Origin: Epichloe hybrida
Lineage: Eukaryota > Ascomycota > Sordariomycetes > Hypocreales > Clavicipitaceae
NCBI GenBank assembly: GCA_019022495.1
Contig: JAFEKR010000081.1
Location: 1-64,000, forward strand
Length of the DNA: 64,000 nucleotides
Direction of reading: 5' to 3'
The stretch's first letter is position 1, and each line of letters opens with the position of its first letter. Under the pieces are notes generated by a model. It searched no databases and was not told the origin of the DNA. It saw nothing but the letters and a program-made list of their open reading frames with translations. Positions 48,589 to 59,311 of this stretch are shown piece by piece. Both the position numbers and the translations under genes were made by a program.

Positions 48589-49852
48589 TTAACGGGTAGC
48601 TTTGCCGTAGAAGGGAAAGCCAAGCGCCTGCATCAGTAAGCGACCTTGTCGGTCAGATGTGCCAGTGGTGTGAATGAAGATGTCGCATCCGGGCATCAGC
48701 TTGGGAGGATACATCTGCACAGGACTTGATTAGTGAACCAGGTTCGGAAAGAGGAAGAAGCCCAAGAAAAAGAGGAAAGACATCAGTCTTACGTCGTAGT
48801 TGAATTCAATCTCGGGAAAGTAGGCCATCCACGCGGGCTTCATGCCAAAAGCCAGATTGCCCGAGTCATCGCCCGTGGAGGCCTTGATGCCCGGCCAGTC
48901 CTTGATCTTGGGCAAGACTAGCGTGACTAACTTGTCGACGAAGTCGTAGGCGGCACCACCGCGCAGTGTCACTTTGGCGCCGGCCTTGTCGCCCTTGCGA
49001 ACGCCCCATTGAATGACGTGGTGTTTGACGGTTGTGACCTCTGGGTAAGCGCCGCTGATGGCCTGGACGACGGCTCGCGCCACATGCAGGTACTCTTTGT
49101 TCTGGGACGACATGGGAGCATACGAGTTGATGGTGACGGCCTCAATCTCGGGGATGTTGTTCCAGTCCACGTTTCGCTCGAGTATGCCGAGTCTTGAGGA
49201 GCCGCCACCACGGGGACCGCGGCTCGGTCTGTTCTTATGGTAAGGCGACGAGCCGTCCCATTGTCTCAATGTTCCCTTTTGCGATTCCGGTGCTACGGTA
49301 CCCGGAGGCGTGTGCTGGTACGTCATGGCCAGTAGGTCTGGGGCCATGGTGCTGTCGTAGGTGTGCTTTAATCTGGGAAAGCTGAACGGTCCCGGGACGA
49401 AGTCACGGGCGGTCGGGTCTGATGATTTCGGTGTTTGGACGGGATGCAAAGGACCACGGTAGTATTTGGGAGGATGGTACTGGTATCTTGGGATGAAGAA
49501 AAAGTTCATCAGCTTGAAGTCTATTTTTTTCACCGAGGCAGGGGGATGGAAAGAATGGCAGCGACAACGAAAGACGAGTGATCTCCTTCACGTACCTGTT
49601 TCCAGGAAGCTTTCGCTCCCTCGCTCTCTGCGTTCCTGCAGATTTAAACTCGTCAATTGTCTTTTCGTCCGGCGTGGGAGATGTAAATGTCGTTGTTGAC
49701 TCCAAGTCTGCCAAATGGCTGGACGGGGGAGCTTGGGCTTTGCCTTCGGCCGTTGATGCAAATCGCCTCGCGCGTGACTGTGTGGGTTGCAAATACAACC
49801 GCCTTTGGCCAAGGGCTCTCGCCAGGCGAACACTCTCGCGCACGCCAGACAT
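48589..49852 (-). CDS. MRPL7: Mitochondrial large-subunit ribosomal protein uL5m
   Basis: Component of the mitochondrial 54S ribosomal subunit. Exons 49596-49852, 48793-49486 and 48589-48714; introns 109 bp (GTACGT...CCAAG) and 78 bp (GTAAGA...GTGCAG); 358 aa. Residues 1-35 are Arg-rich and form a likely presequence. Fungal uL5m landmarks: YQYHPPKYYRGPLHPVQ, ARDFVPGPFSFPRL, YHKNRPSRGPRGG, IPEIEAVTINSYAP, VVQAISGAYPEVTTVKHHVI, LRGGAAYDFVDKLVTLVLP, and WPGIKASTGDDSGNLAFG. Exon 3 supplies MYPPKLMPGCDIFIHTTGTS and the end QALGFPFYGKATR. The last exon is only 126 nt and would be missed without splicing. Intact. Confidence 0.93.
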
Positions 49853-50968
49853 GATGCAGCTGAAGAGAGTCCTGGGAAAGTGGTTTGCTTGGAGTTCTCA
49901 TGAGGGTATGGTTGGGATACACTGTGAGCGTGGAAATTTCCAACCTGGAGGTGGCTTGAGGGGGGTCAAGCCACATGTATTCATAAATTGCGGCGGTGCA
50001 GTCCCCGAGACGTTATTGCCACCTTCGCCGGATCGCAACTTTCTGAGGGAAAGCGGAGATTTGCATGTTTGAAGCTCGTCCTTTTGCCGTACTTTGTCTT
50101 CTCTATTGCAGCAGCACTATTGGGATACTCTAGTCTACTCTGTTAAAGCAGCGTGGATTATTGGCCGTAGTAGAGACTTTGCTCGACATCGTTACTAGTC
50201 AATGAGCCTCCACTGCCTGTGGCTCTACGAAACAGTTGTGCCACCGATTCTATTTGCGTCAAGGTACACCGCAGATAGGTGATACTTTGATAACACCTTG
50301 TGTAAGGTCATCACACAGATTACGTGGGACTGCAGGCAGGAGGGGGGGGGAGGCTAGCTTGAAATAGGGCTACCACTATCCGTTGTACATACTTTGAACG
50401 GAATTTTGTATACAGAGCACATGTATCTCGATCTGTGAAACCATGCGGGTGGATGAGCCATGCGCTCAGCAGTGTGGCAGAGTGATATTAATACTGAGAG
50501 GAAGGATGTTTCCGAAACCCTGACAGGTGAACCACACCCCGCCTCGACCCCTCGACCCGTCGACCCGTCTCGAACCCTTGGAAGGCTGGCTTGTTGGCTG
50601 GCTGGGTCTCCGTGGTACTTCCTGTCTGCTACTCTGGCAGCTGGCAGAGCTGGACTCTGACTGCAGGGAGAAAGTCATCGTTCAAACCAGCATCCTTAAA
50701 CAAGGCCGCCTCGGTTCCACCATCGTCTATATCTTACTCGCTGTTTCTCCTGTTTTTCGCACATTGCGACGTCTCTTTGCGCCAACCTGTTGTTCCCCGC
50801 CAAACCGCGCTCGATCACGCCCACCTTGTGGTTTCTTCAACAACGTCTCGTATCTTTCTTCCCGCAGACTGCCATGGGCATTGCACTCCAGCTTTTGCCT
50901 CGCTAAACATTTGCGAGGCCTAGCTTCGCTCGAGCAACCCTTGCTGCAATTTGCGACACCTGTCAACC
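49853..50968. promoter_or_regulatory. Divergent region between MRPL7 and the ubiquitin protease
   Basis: 1.1 kb. The first part should hold the MRPL7 promoter; the part from about 50680 to 50968 is CT-rich and looks like the protease 5' UTR. A TCGACCC repeat lies at about 50543-50572 and G9 near 50342. Short open frames show no family. Confidence 0.45.
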
Positions 50969-53893
50969 ATGAAGGAGTTCCCTCGCAAGTTTCTCAGCTT
51001 GCGTGATAAAAATGGCATTCATCGACGGAGTAATTCTGTCCCACCGGAGCAAAAGGACAAGGTGAGCTTACCACATGTTGTGTCATGGGAGGGAATGAAT
51101 GGATGGACTGTCGTGCTAAATTGCCCACAATCCGTTCCTAATCACTTTACGTTAATCGTTCCGTCCGCAAAACTCCACAAAAGTTCGTGCAAGGGAATCA
51201 ACAACGCTGATTATACTCCAAATTAGCCTCGTCCACTCTCCGCGGAGACTTTCCGTGCCATTTTCAAAAAGGACGGCTCGAAACATACACTGAAATCCGA
51301 TGGCGAACAATTCGAGCCCGATCAAGTCAAGGTTCGACTGCGAGATTTCAGAGACCACTTCAATTTTCATCAATCACTGCTAACGATGATGGATAATTAT
51401 AGATCGAACAAGTTCAGCGACGACTCGAGAAAGCAGACGTTCCGAACAGCACAGCTGACTACATTAAGGATATCATGCTGAGCAACATTGGCAACGGCGA
51501 CGTTGACAAGACAGTCGACTTCATCATTTTGGAGCAAAAGGCTGCTTCCGGTGTCATTGTGCCATACGATGCAAGCGTGCATATGCTCGGAGCCGAGAAT
51601 CGAGGCAATGTTACATGTTATCTTGACTCACTCCTCTTTGCTATGTTCTCCAAGCTCGATGCTTTCGAATGCATGCTCAAGTCCGATTTTCCAGCCGATG
51701 ATGCCAGAACCAAATTTGCGACTCTATTACGAATATGGGTCAACTTATTGCGATCAGGAAATCTCATACGAACGGACTTTGTGAGTTACCAGGGAAGACG
51801 ATTGGCCAAAGCTAGAACGAGCAACATTTCGACTGACTATCGTCACAGACGAAATTGATGCAAGATAGTATGAGTGATTGCGGGTGGGCGGATGCGAAAC
51901 TCCTGGAGCAACAAGATACATCGGAAGCGTTTGTTTTTCTCACAGAGACGCTGCAGCTCCCTCTTCTCTCACTTCAAGTAGACTTATTCCACCAGGGTAA
52001 GAAAGACAAGGACGATCATAAAGTAGTATACGAGCGGATGTTGAATCTGGCAGTTCCTTCAGATCCAGAAGGCAAAGGGATCAAGTTGGAGGATTGTCTG
52101 GAGGAGTACTTCAACACCAGAGTTGATGTACTAAGAGATCACGAAGAGAGCAAAAAAGGAAGCCTCGACGAGAAAGCATGGGATGACGGATCCCCATTGC
52201 CAAGTCAGACTACGATTGGACTTATTCGATCAGTGGAAGGCGCCAGCTCTTCCCTAGCCGCTCCGCCCGTTCATATAAAACCATCGCAACAATATTTTGT
52301 GCAACCTCTCGAAAGAAGCTCATCTCAAGCATCTGGCTCGAAGGGCTTGGAGCAAATCAATTCTCAAGATAAGCCACCAAAAGAGGTTGAGCCTGAGCTT
52401 AGCAATCTACCCAATATATCGAAGCGCCCAAGTGTTAGGAATAGGTCAACCAGTGTAATCCAAAGGTTGGTGGTGGATGAAAACGGGCGACCAACAGGGC
52501 CCGAGGATAGTGTTATGACAAAGCGAGCCAAACGCCAGGGGTCGACCGTTGTCAAGGCGATTACCATTCCTGCCTGGCAGTTCTTTCGGTTCATTCGTGA
52601 GTATTGACTGACCTTGTGTTAGCTAAAGCCTTGTCATCAGTGTCCCATCTAACATGTGTTCTTCCAGCCTGGCATGCTTTGACTACGAACGAACCTAGAA
52701 GTGACTCCGAGGTCGCCTTGAACTTTGACCAACGGCCAATAGTTGGCATTTGTCTCAAACGATACGCCATGACTGAATCTGGGCAGCCGCAGCGCTACAA
52801 CACCTTTATCGACATTCCCGATTGTTTGCGTCTGCCACATTTCATGCTTGCTGATGATCCCAAGTTGGATGAAGACCTCAGTGGTCTCAGCAACGAGTAC
52901 AAGCTTGTGCTGCAGTCAGTCGTTTGTCATAGAGGCGACTCGCTTCAAAGTGGACACTACATTGCATTTGCGCGAGTGGCCCCCAAGTTACTGACCGGGA
53001 ACCGACGGCATGACTTCGATCCCCCTCCAGATTATGAAGAGGCGCAATGGGTCAAGTTTGACGATCTAGAGACTGAAAATCGCGTTACCTACGTGGACGA
53101 CATCAAGCAGGCCCTGCGATCAGAGATGCCGTACTTGCTCTTTTATCAGATTGTTCCCATGTTCGACATGGCACGATGTTCGATAGACGGCAGGGAACTT
53201 GACCCTCCCTCATACAACGAGTCCAAGAAGAGCATTAGACACAACAAGGAGAATTCATCATCCTCTGCATTTGGTCGTCTTGATGGCAATCGCCGCGAAG
53301 ATCTCCAGGGACCCGCTACGGGTCTCGGAAGCAAGCCGCCAAGCATCAGACTCTCCGCAGAATTCGAACGACTACATCGCGGCAGCCTCTGGTCAATGTC
53401 ACACACCGGAAGTACCCCCACGGGCTCCCGTCGGGAAAGCATGGTCAATACCGAATCACCAGCCGTCACTCCTGGAGCTACCTCGCCCGTCATCACGCCC
53501 GTGGACGAACCAACAGCCTCGCGGTTGTCCCGAGCCGCATCCCGTTTTGCGCTAGGTCGACAGAGCCGGCCGCAGAGCCAGCCTGGCGAGGGCCGCATCA
53601 GCTTCAGCATGACCCGTCTAGGGGTTCTCATGAAACCAAGCCGAGAGCCGCTTGCCGAAACATCGTCCAATGGTCCACAAATATCAGCATCCAACTCTAC
53701 TGATCCCCTATCCGATACATCCGGCAAAAGCCCAGACTCGCCCATCGATGGAGAGAAGCAGCTTAACTCAGCATCGCAAGGAAAAGAAAAAGAGAAGCAT
53801 AGGCCCCGTGGCAAAGGAAAGGACAAGGAAAAGGCCGAGAAGCACAAGGACGGCCAGGTTGAGCAGCCCGAGCGGGAGTGCATCCTCATGTGA
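50969..53893 (+). CDS. Ubiquitin-specific protease (family C19) with C-terminal CaaX box
   Basis: Deubiquitinase that cleaves ubiquitin from substrates. Exons 50969-51061, 51227-51331, 51403-51780, 51849-52596 and 52668-53893, all with good GT-AG borders, give 849 aa. The Cys box is ENRGNVTCYLDSLLFAMF (catalytic Cys about 138, with an extra residue compared with the usual GNTCYLNS). The QQDTSEAFVFLTETL segment is the QQDAxEF-like motif. The His box is CHRGDSLQSGHYIAFAR (His about 538), followed by WVKFDD. A linker with Ser-rich sequence divides the catalytic core. The C-terminal 280 residues are Ser/Pro-rich, then Lys/Glu-rich (GKEKEKHRPRGKGKDKEKAE). The chain ends ECILM, a CaaX box with Met, predicting farnesylation and membrane attachment. 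I recognise the family but no standard symbol. Confidence 0.9.
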
Positions 53894-55139
53894 TTTCGAG
53901 CATCATTATCATCATCAAACTCTGACTGTCATGCAACATTCCATCAATCAAATTTGACCAGGGAATTCACAACCATAGGTGTGCACATGCGTGTTGGAGG
54001 GGCGATAAAAAAAGAATGCTCAGGTCATGGAAGATCAGGGGACAAGAGAAGGGAGAGTCCGTGAACAAGTCGTGCGGCAAGCAGTACATTGTTTGGGTTT
54101 GAAGATACCAGGCGTTCTGTGTTGATTATCTCATGATTATCAGGTTCATCGGCCAAGATCATGAGCATACGTGGCGTTGCATTCAACAACCGAACCTATT
54201 GATGGCTCATAGTCGCGAAATACAAACATTGCACCGAGTCCCATGTGTCGCTGTCACCGTCACCTCTCCCATGGTACCGCACTATCGAATGTCTAGTCAT
54301 TGAACCGTCTATGTGTACTATCGTGCATCTCTATTTCACTGATATCTGCTTGGCGCTACCCCAAGACGTCAAGAGATTACATGTCTGACATAAACAGTAT
54401 GACAACTACAGACACAGCAATCGAGCTCCGCCTGCACGAGACACCAACGGTGTCTTTGAGGATTTGTTTCAACATGTTTCGTTTGACAGCTACCCATTAC
54501 GTCTCACCAGCATCAGTGATCCCACAAAGGCTACGACGTCAAGCCTCCACAGGCTTTAAAGAATAATATACACAATGGTTACAGACCGAATATACCCGCA
54601 ATCATACATCATGTGGATCCAGGAAAAGTGAGCTTTCTTGCCCTGTTTCAACTCTTGGTTTGCCCCCTACACCGATATCTTGGTCATCCTGCATGGGAGT
54701 GTCCCATGAGACAGAACGAAGATGCGGCATGTCTATAATGGAAAAAATGAAGAGAGGGAGTGACAGAGAAACCCCGAAACTGGTGCTCATCTTGTGTGGG
54801 AAATCACAGCCGAACCGATAGTTGAAGAAATAATCGGATGACTTGTTTTCCAAAGGACGTGGCTGGGCTATTTGATCACCGAGGTTAAATACTTTCAGGG
54901 TGGATAAAACGGAGTGTGTTTGTTGGAGCTAATAAGACAAGGGTTGGTGAAGAAAACACAAGGGCGCCAGGGGGATAGATCTCTTCCATTGCATGTCGGT
55001 GTTGGAAGGTTACTGTAGCGGACAGGGCATCTTTTTTCGGTTGAGCTTTTTCTTTATCTCATGATAGGAGTTGAGTCAGAGATATTGTGCAAGGGCGCCC
55101 TCATCATCTATAGGCAACGGTCCGGACCAGGCAGCCGCT
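53894..55139. other. Intergenic region between protease and tom40 copy
   Basis: 1.2 kb between converging genes. The left end is the protease 3' UTR. Several short open frames are present (for example 54602-54853 minus) without resemblance to any family. No repeats of note. Confidence 0.4.
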
Positions 55140-56212
55140 TTAAAAGGGGATGTTGGGAGGAGTCTGGGCGCCCAAAGCCTCCTGTTGGTCTTGAAGCTCC
55201 TCGGGGGCAGCTTCAATGGACACTCCCAGGCCGAGCTTGGCTTGTTGCTATTTACGAGGCTTTGTCAGTATTCTTGTAGATCGATAGAGGGGTATGCTTA
55301 GGATGAGACAACAAACCGTGAAGTGGTCAACGTCGACGGCAAAGGTCATCATAACCGGGGGCGCAACACGTTTCTCCAACAAACAGCTCAACTTGCCCTT
55401 GGAATCGACCTGGGCACGGAAAGTCGACATGCGGAAGTCATATTTGGCACCAATGGTAGTGAGACCCTCCTTCTGAAGGCCACCACCCATCAAGCCGCCG
55501 GGAGAAGGAACAAGACCGAGGCTCAAGTCAACACCAGCCTGAACCTTGTCGGAAAGTCTTCGCCAGTAGGAAGTATTCAGAGTGCCCATGGCAGTTTGCA
55601 GCTGGGCAGTGGCAATCCAATCCTCGGCCTTGTATCGAGCGCAATACGAAACAGCACATTCGGGGCCCTGCAGCAACGCCAAGAGCCAGTCTAGGGCAAC
55701 AGATTGTCTTGACCACCAGGGGAAATGGACAGCTGCGATTTGGATACCAGTCTGTCGGTCCATCGTAAGTTGAATCGTCCAGACAGTGAGCCCTCGTTAT
55801 CGACATTGCCTTGACAGAAGACCTTAGGGAACCACATGTTAGTCCAACTAAGACTTCTCGCACCATCACTGTAAAATTGTGCGGTTAAGGAGTAAAGCGC
55901 GGTACATACCTTGCCAGTTCCGAACATGGCTGGTGAACGTGTAGGATTGGATACGCTCGCCCATGGCAAACTGGTGAGAGATCAAAGAGGGAGCCATGCT
56001 GGAAAATCTTGGTCAGGTCGGCACGGATTCCGGTGAACATGTAGTTGTTGAGGAGGACATCGCTGAACCTCTTGGCCAAGTTCTCCATGTTTCCGGGTTG
56101 ACAGCCCGGAGCTTCGCTCTGCGCTCAGAGAAGGAGTTGATCGCATCGCTACCGCAGCGGCAATTGGGTTGGAAAGAAGAAGAGATCGTATCGATTCTAT
56201 TTGAGCAGCCAT
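55140..56212 (-). pseudogene. TOM40: tom40 copy, frame-broken with internal deletions (unprocessed pseudogene)
   Basis: Tom40 is the beta-barrel channel of the mitochondrial outer-membrane protein import complex. Homology runs from an ATG at 56212 to the stop at 55140, but in changing frames: SDAINSFSERRAKL in one, ENLAKRFSDVLLNNYMFTGI in the next, then SHQFAMGERIQSY and AMFGTGK each in another. [18 protein letters not shown] to SISPGGQDN is followed directly by a remnant of PRLALG, so about 50 residues are missing at about 55702. About nine more are missing at about 55676 before [18 protein letters not shown]. From there the frame is clean through [38 protein letters not shown] and [14 protein letters not shown]. 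Two introns remain (55823-55909 GTATGT...CTAAG; 55248-55316 GTTTGT...AATAG), then QQAKLGLGVSIEAAPEELQD to NIPF. Retained introns exclude a retrocopy. As read it cannot encode a full barrel. Confidence 0.85.
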
Positions 56213-57265
56213 GGTGATGGAGTGTGTGTGGCTCGAGTTGACTCGGCCTCGCATATAGTCAAGGTTGGTGAGGCGACGGTACAAGGAAAGGAGATCTTGG
56301 TAAGGAAACAAAATTTAGATGAAACAACCAGCACCAGGAGCGTCCGCTATGCCGATGGAGAAAGAGCAATTTGCAAGGCTGTGGCGAGGCCTTTGAGATG
56401 GGCAAATTGACTCTGGGTTGGAGTGCCAGGTAACGCGATGACAAGCTGCGCTGGCGTTGAGGGAAGTATGGAGTTGGAGAATAATTTTCATCAGCCCCTA
56501 CCAGCAAGTGCGTCGGAGAGCTGGCCAAGTTCCGCTTGCTGGTTGGGATGATGATGCCTGACCCACGTTGGCCACATTGGCCAATTTGTCCTGCTTGCGG
56601 GCCGACGGAGAACCCGATGTCTGATCCGGCCAATCTGCTGCCGAATTCCTACCTGTCAGTAACCGCGGTCCAGTCGGTACTTGCTACAGGGTTCTGCCAG
56701 CTGTTTGCAGGTTCAACGGAAGTACAGTAGACCTCAGCTTGCTTTATTGGTTGCCGCGATTGACCTGGTCGTGATTTGTTGCTCCCCTGCAGATAAGAAG
56801 GGCGGGGCACAGGTCAGTTTGGCTTTGAATCGAGCCTCGGAGGTGCTCTTCTATCTTCGAGTCCAACTTGTTGCATGTCCGAGATCTTTGGTGTGACGCT
56901 CTCGTCAGTTAAGCATGGACGCTCGCCTCCCAAAAGCTCTTCTTGTCCGACAGTACCCGTTATCTGAAGCTGAGCCATCCATGCCCCTCCAACTCGTCGC
57001 ATTATCACCAAGTCCTCGTGTCCATTCACAGTGACTTCTGGGAGAAGCGGCAGTTAGTCGAACCTTGAATACAGAAGCACATTCATCGTCAGCTCTAGAA
57101 TCCCGCCACAAACGCCTTTGAAAGAAGTGACCATTGTCTTCTGTCCGTCCATTCGCGGGCTCTCACGAGAGCGCCTTCAACAGACGGTCAAGGGATCAAT
57201 CAAAAAATTGATGTTGATGCCAAGCCACCCCGCCTTAATCGTTTGAACTTCAGACACCACTCGCA
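56213..57265. promoter_or_regulatory. Intergenic region between tom40 copy and 6-phosphofructo-2-kinase
   Basis: About 1.05 kb between divergent genes. No gene recognised in any frame. A TTGGCCACATTGGCCAATTTG stretch near 56567-56587 contains a short inverted repeat (TTGGCC/GGCCAA). The right end should be the kinase promoter. Confidence 0.4.
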
Positions 57266-59311
57266 ATGGATACACTATTGTGAGTTGTATCTACGTCAAA
57301 CGTTCTGGAATAAGATGGCGTATCCAACACTATGAGCAACCACGCCCCCCCCCCGAGTTAAGGCGGCAAATGGCGGTGGTGGAATCTTGTCGGACTGCAC
57401 AGCTAACGCGGAACAGAACGGCCCAGATTGCGGCCAACGCGCCGCGGTACCGCCGCAAGAGCTCGACCTTTATCGACGGCATTCACGATGTTACGGAAAA
57501 CGAGAATATGGCTCCGGCCCAGCTTTACAGCACCATGTCTGGCCGACTGTTCCATTCCGGGAGAATCGCCATCGTCATGGTAGGCCCGCCGGCGCGTGGC
57601 AAAACGTAAGTACGAGAAACGTGGTGGTATCAGAACCCAAGCCGAAATCATAGCAGTAGCTTATTGGAAGTTAGTCACATCTGTGTTTCCTTGGCCCGGT
57701 ACCTGCAGTGGCTGGGTGTTAAAACCCGCATATTCCATCTTGGCGACTACCGTCGTGCAACTATTGGCCCCGAAGGAGATGTGCCGCAGGACTACTTTTT
57801 CCCGGATGCCTCACCGTCTTCCGTCATTCTTCGCCAAAAGATATTGAAGAAGTGCCGAGAAGACATTTATGCGTGGCTAAACCACGAAAATGGCCAAGTG
57901 GCCATCTACGACGCAGTGAATCCAACAGCAAATGGTCGCCGCGCACTGGCAAAGGAACTGGCAAAACACGACGTTCAGGTAGAAGAGAAGACCCTTCATT
58001 TTGGCACGTGCCCTATGAGCTGACGTTTTATAGACTTTGTTCATCGAGTCTTTTGTAGATGATGAACGAATTCTGCGCGAGAATGCCAGGAATGTCAAAA
58101 TATCATCACCCGATGTAAAAGCTCTCTCCTAGACAAGAACGGCGAAGCACCAGTTTCCGAACTAACAAATCTTGCTAGTTTGCGGGAATGGACCCTGATG
58201 AAGCTGCTAAACTGTATTTGAAACGCATAGAAATGCGCATCCCGGTCTTCGAAACGATGAACGAGGCTGAACTCAACTACATAAAAATGATTAATGCTGG
58301 CACCAAGTTCTTCTACAACAACGTCAGCTTCAACTATCTTTCCCACAGAATCGTCTTCTACCTCACCAATCTACATATAAAATCGCGAACGACCTTCTTT
58401 GTCCGCGCAGGTACGACTGAGGAAGAGGATTCTTACAAGGCTGACGCACCCCTGTCTGAGCTGGGCAAGGCATACGCTGAGAGAATGTCAGAAACACTGC
58501 TGAAGCACCGACAACAAGAACATGCGGAGCAAGTAGAGAACAGTGGAGGACAGCTCGCCCCCCTGCGACCGCTTACTGTATGGACCTCGACGCGAATGCG
58601 TACTGTTCAGACGGCGGATTACCTGAAGGAGAAGGGCTACAAGGTGCGCCAGCGGTCACAGATGAGTCAGATCAATCCAGGAGTTTGCGAAAATATGTCA
58701 GAACGCATGATATCAAAGATCTACCCCGAGGAGGCTGAAAAGCACGACTTGGACCCCTACCACCACAGGTACCCCCGAGCTGAGGTAAAGCCCCCCCCCC
58801 TGTTTGCTGACCAACAACAGTATTTTCGAATGCGTAATTTGCTAACGTAATACCTTTTTAGTCTTATCATGATCTTGCCGTCCGCCTGGAGCCCATCATT
58901 CTTGAGCTGGAGCGAGAGCAGAATGATCTCCTCATCATCGCCCACGAGTCCGTTCTGCGTGTTCTTTACGCCTATCTCATGCACTGCTCCACAATGGAAA
59001 TCCCGAACCTCAAATTTCCCCGTGATGAGATCATTGAAATCATCCCCGCGGCGTACCAGAATGAGGCAAAGCGCATTCACATTCCCGGGTTGGATGCAAA
59101 GTTGCCGCCTGGATCTCCAGACATGGTACAGACCCCGTTGCAAGTCATTGGGATCCCAGGAGGCGCCGCAGGCAGCGTCCCTGGAAGCGGTCAGATGAGT
59201 CCCATAGCTGGCGGCATGAGCAGTCCGGCCATGTCAGTCGAACGACCTCCCGAGAAAGTTATCAACACGGCCAAAGATATGGTTGCGGACAAGGTGGATG
59301 ATGAAGACTAG
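57266..59311 (+). CDS. 6-phosphofructo-2-kinase (phosphatase domain catalytically altered)
   Basis: Makes fructose-2,6-bisphosphate, the activator of phosphofructokinase-1, in the cytosol. Six exons: 57266-57279, 57417-57605, 57675-57978, 58034-58114, 58179-58784 and 58862-59311; 547 aa. The first exon is 14 nt (MDTL plus two bases). The kinase domain has Walker A GPPARGKT at 61-68, FHLGDYRRATIGPEGDVPQD, AIYDAVNPTANGRR and FIESFVDDE. The second domain keeps phosphatase-like landmarks (YKADAPLSELG, VWTSTRMRTVQTADYLK, PYHHRYPRAESYHDLAVRLE, LIIAHESVLR), but the catalytic RHG is RAG at 272-274 (FFVRAGTTEEED). It is therefore predicted to be kinase-only. A Gly/Ser/Pro-rich C-terminus follows the fold. 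Intact. Confidence 0.94.

Noticed and set aside
55140..56212. Explaining the tom40 frame changes by extra introns
   Set aside because: The phase changes occur within a few codons of continuous homology without GT-AG pairs of workable length, and about 60 conserved codons are simply missing.
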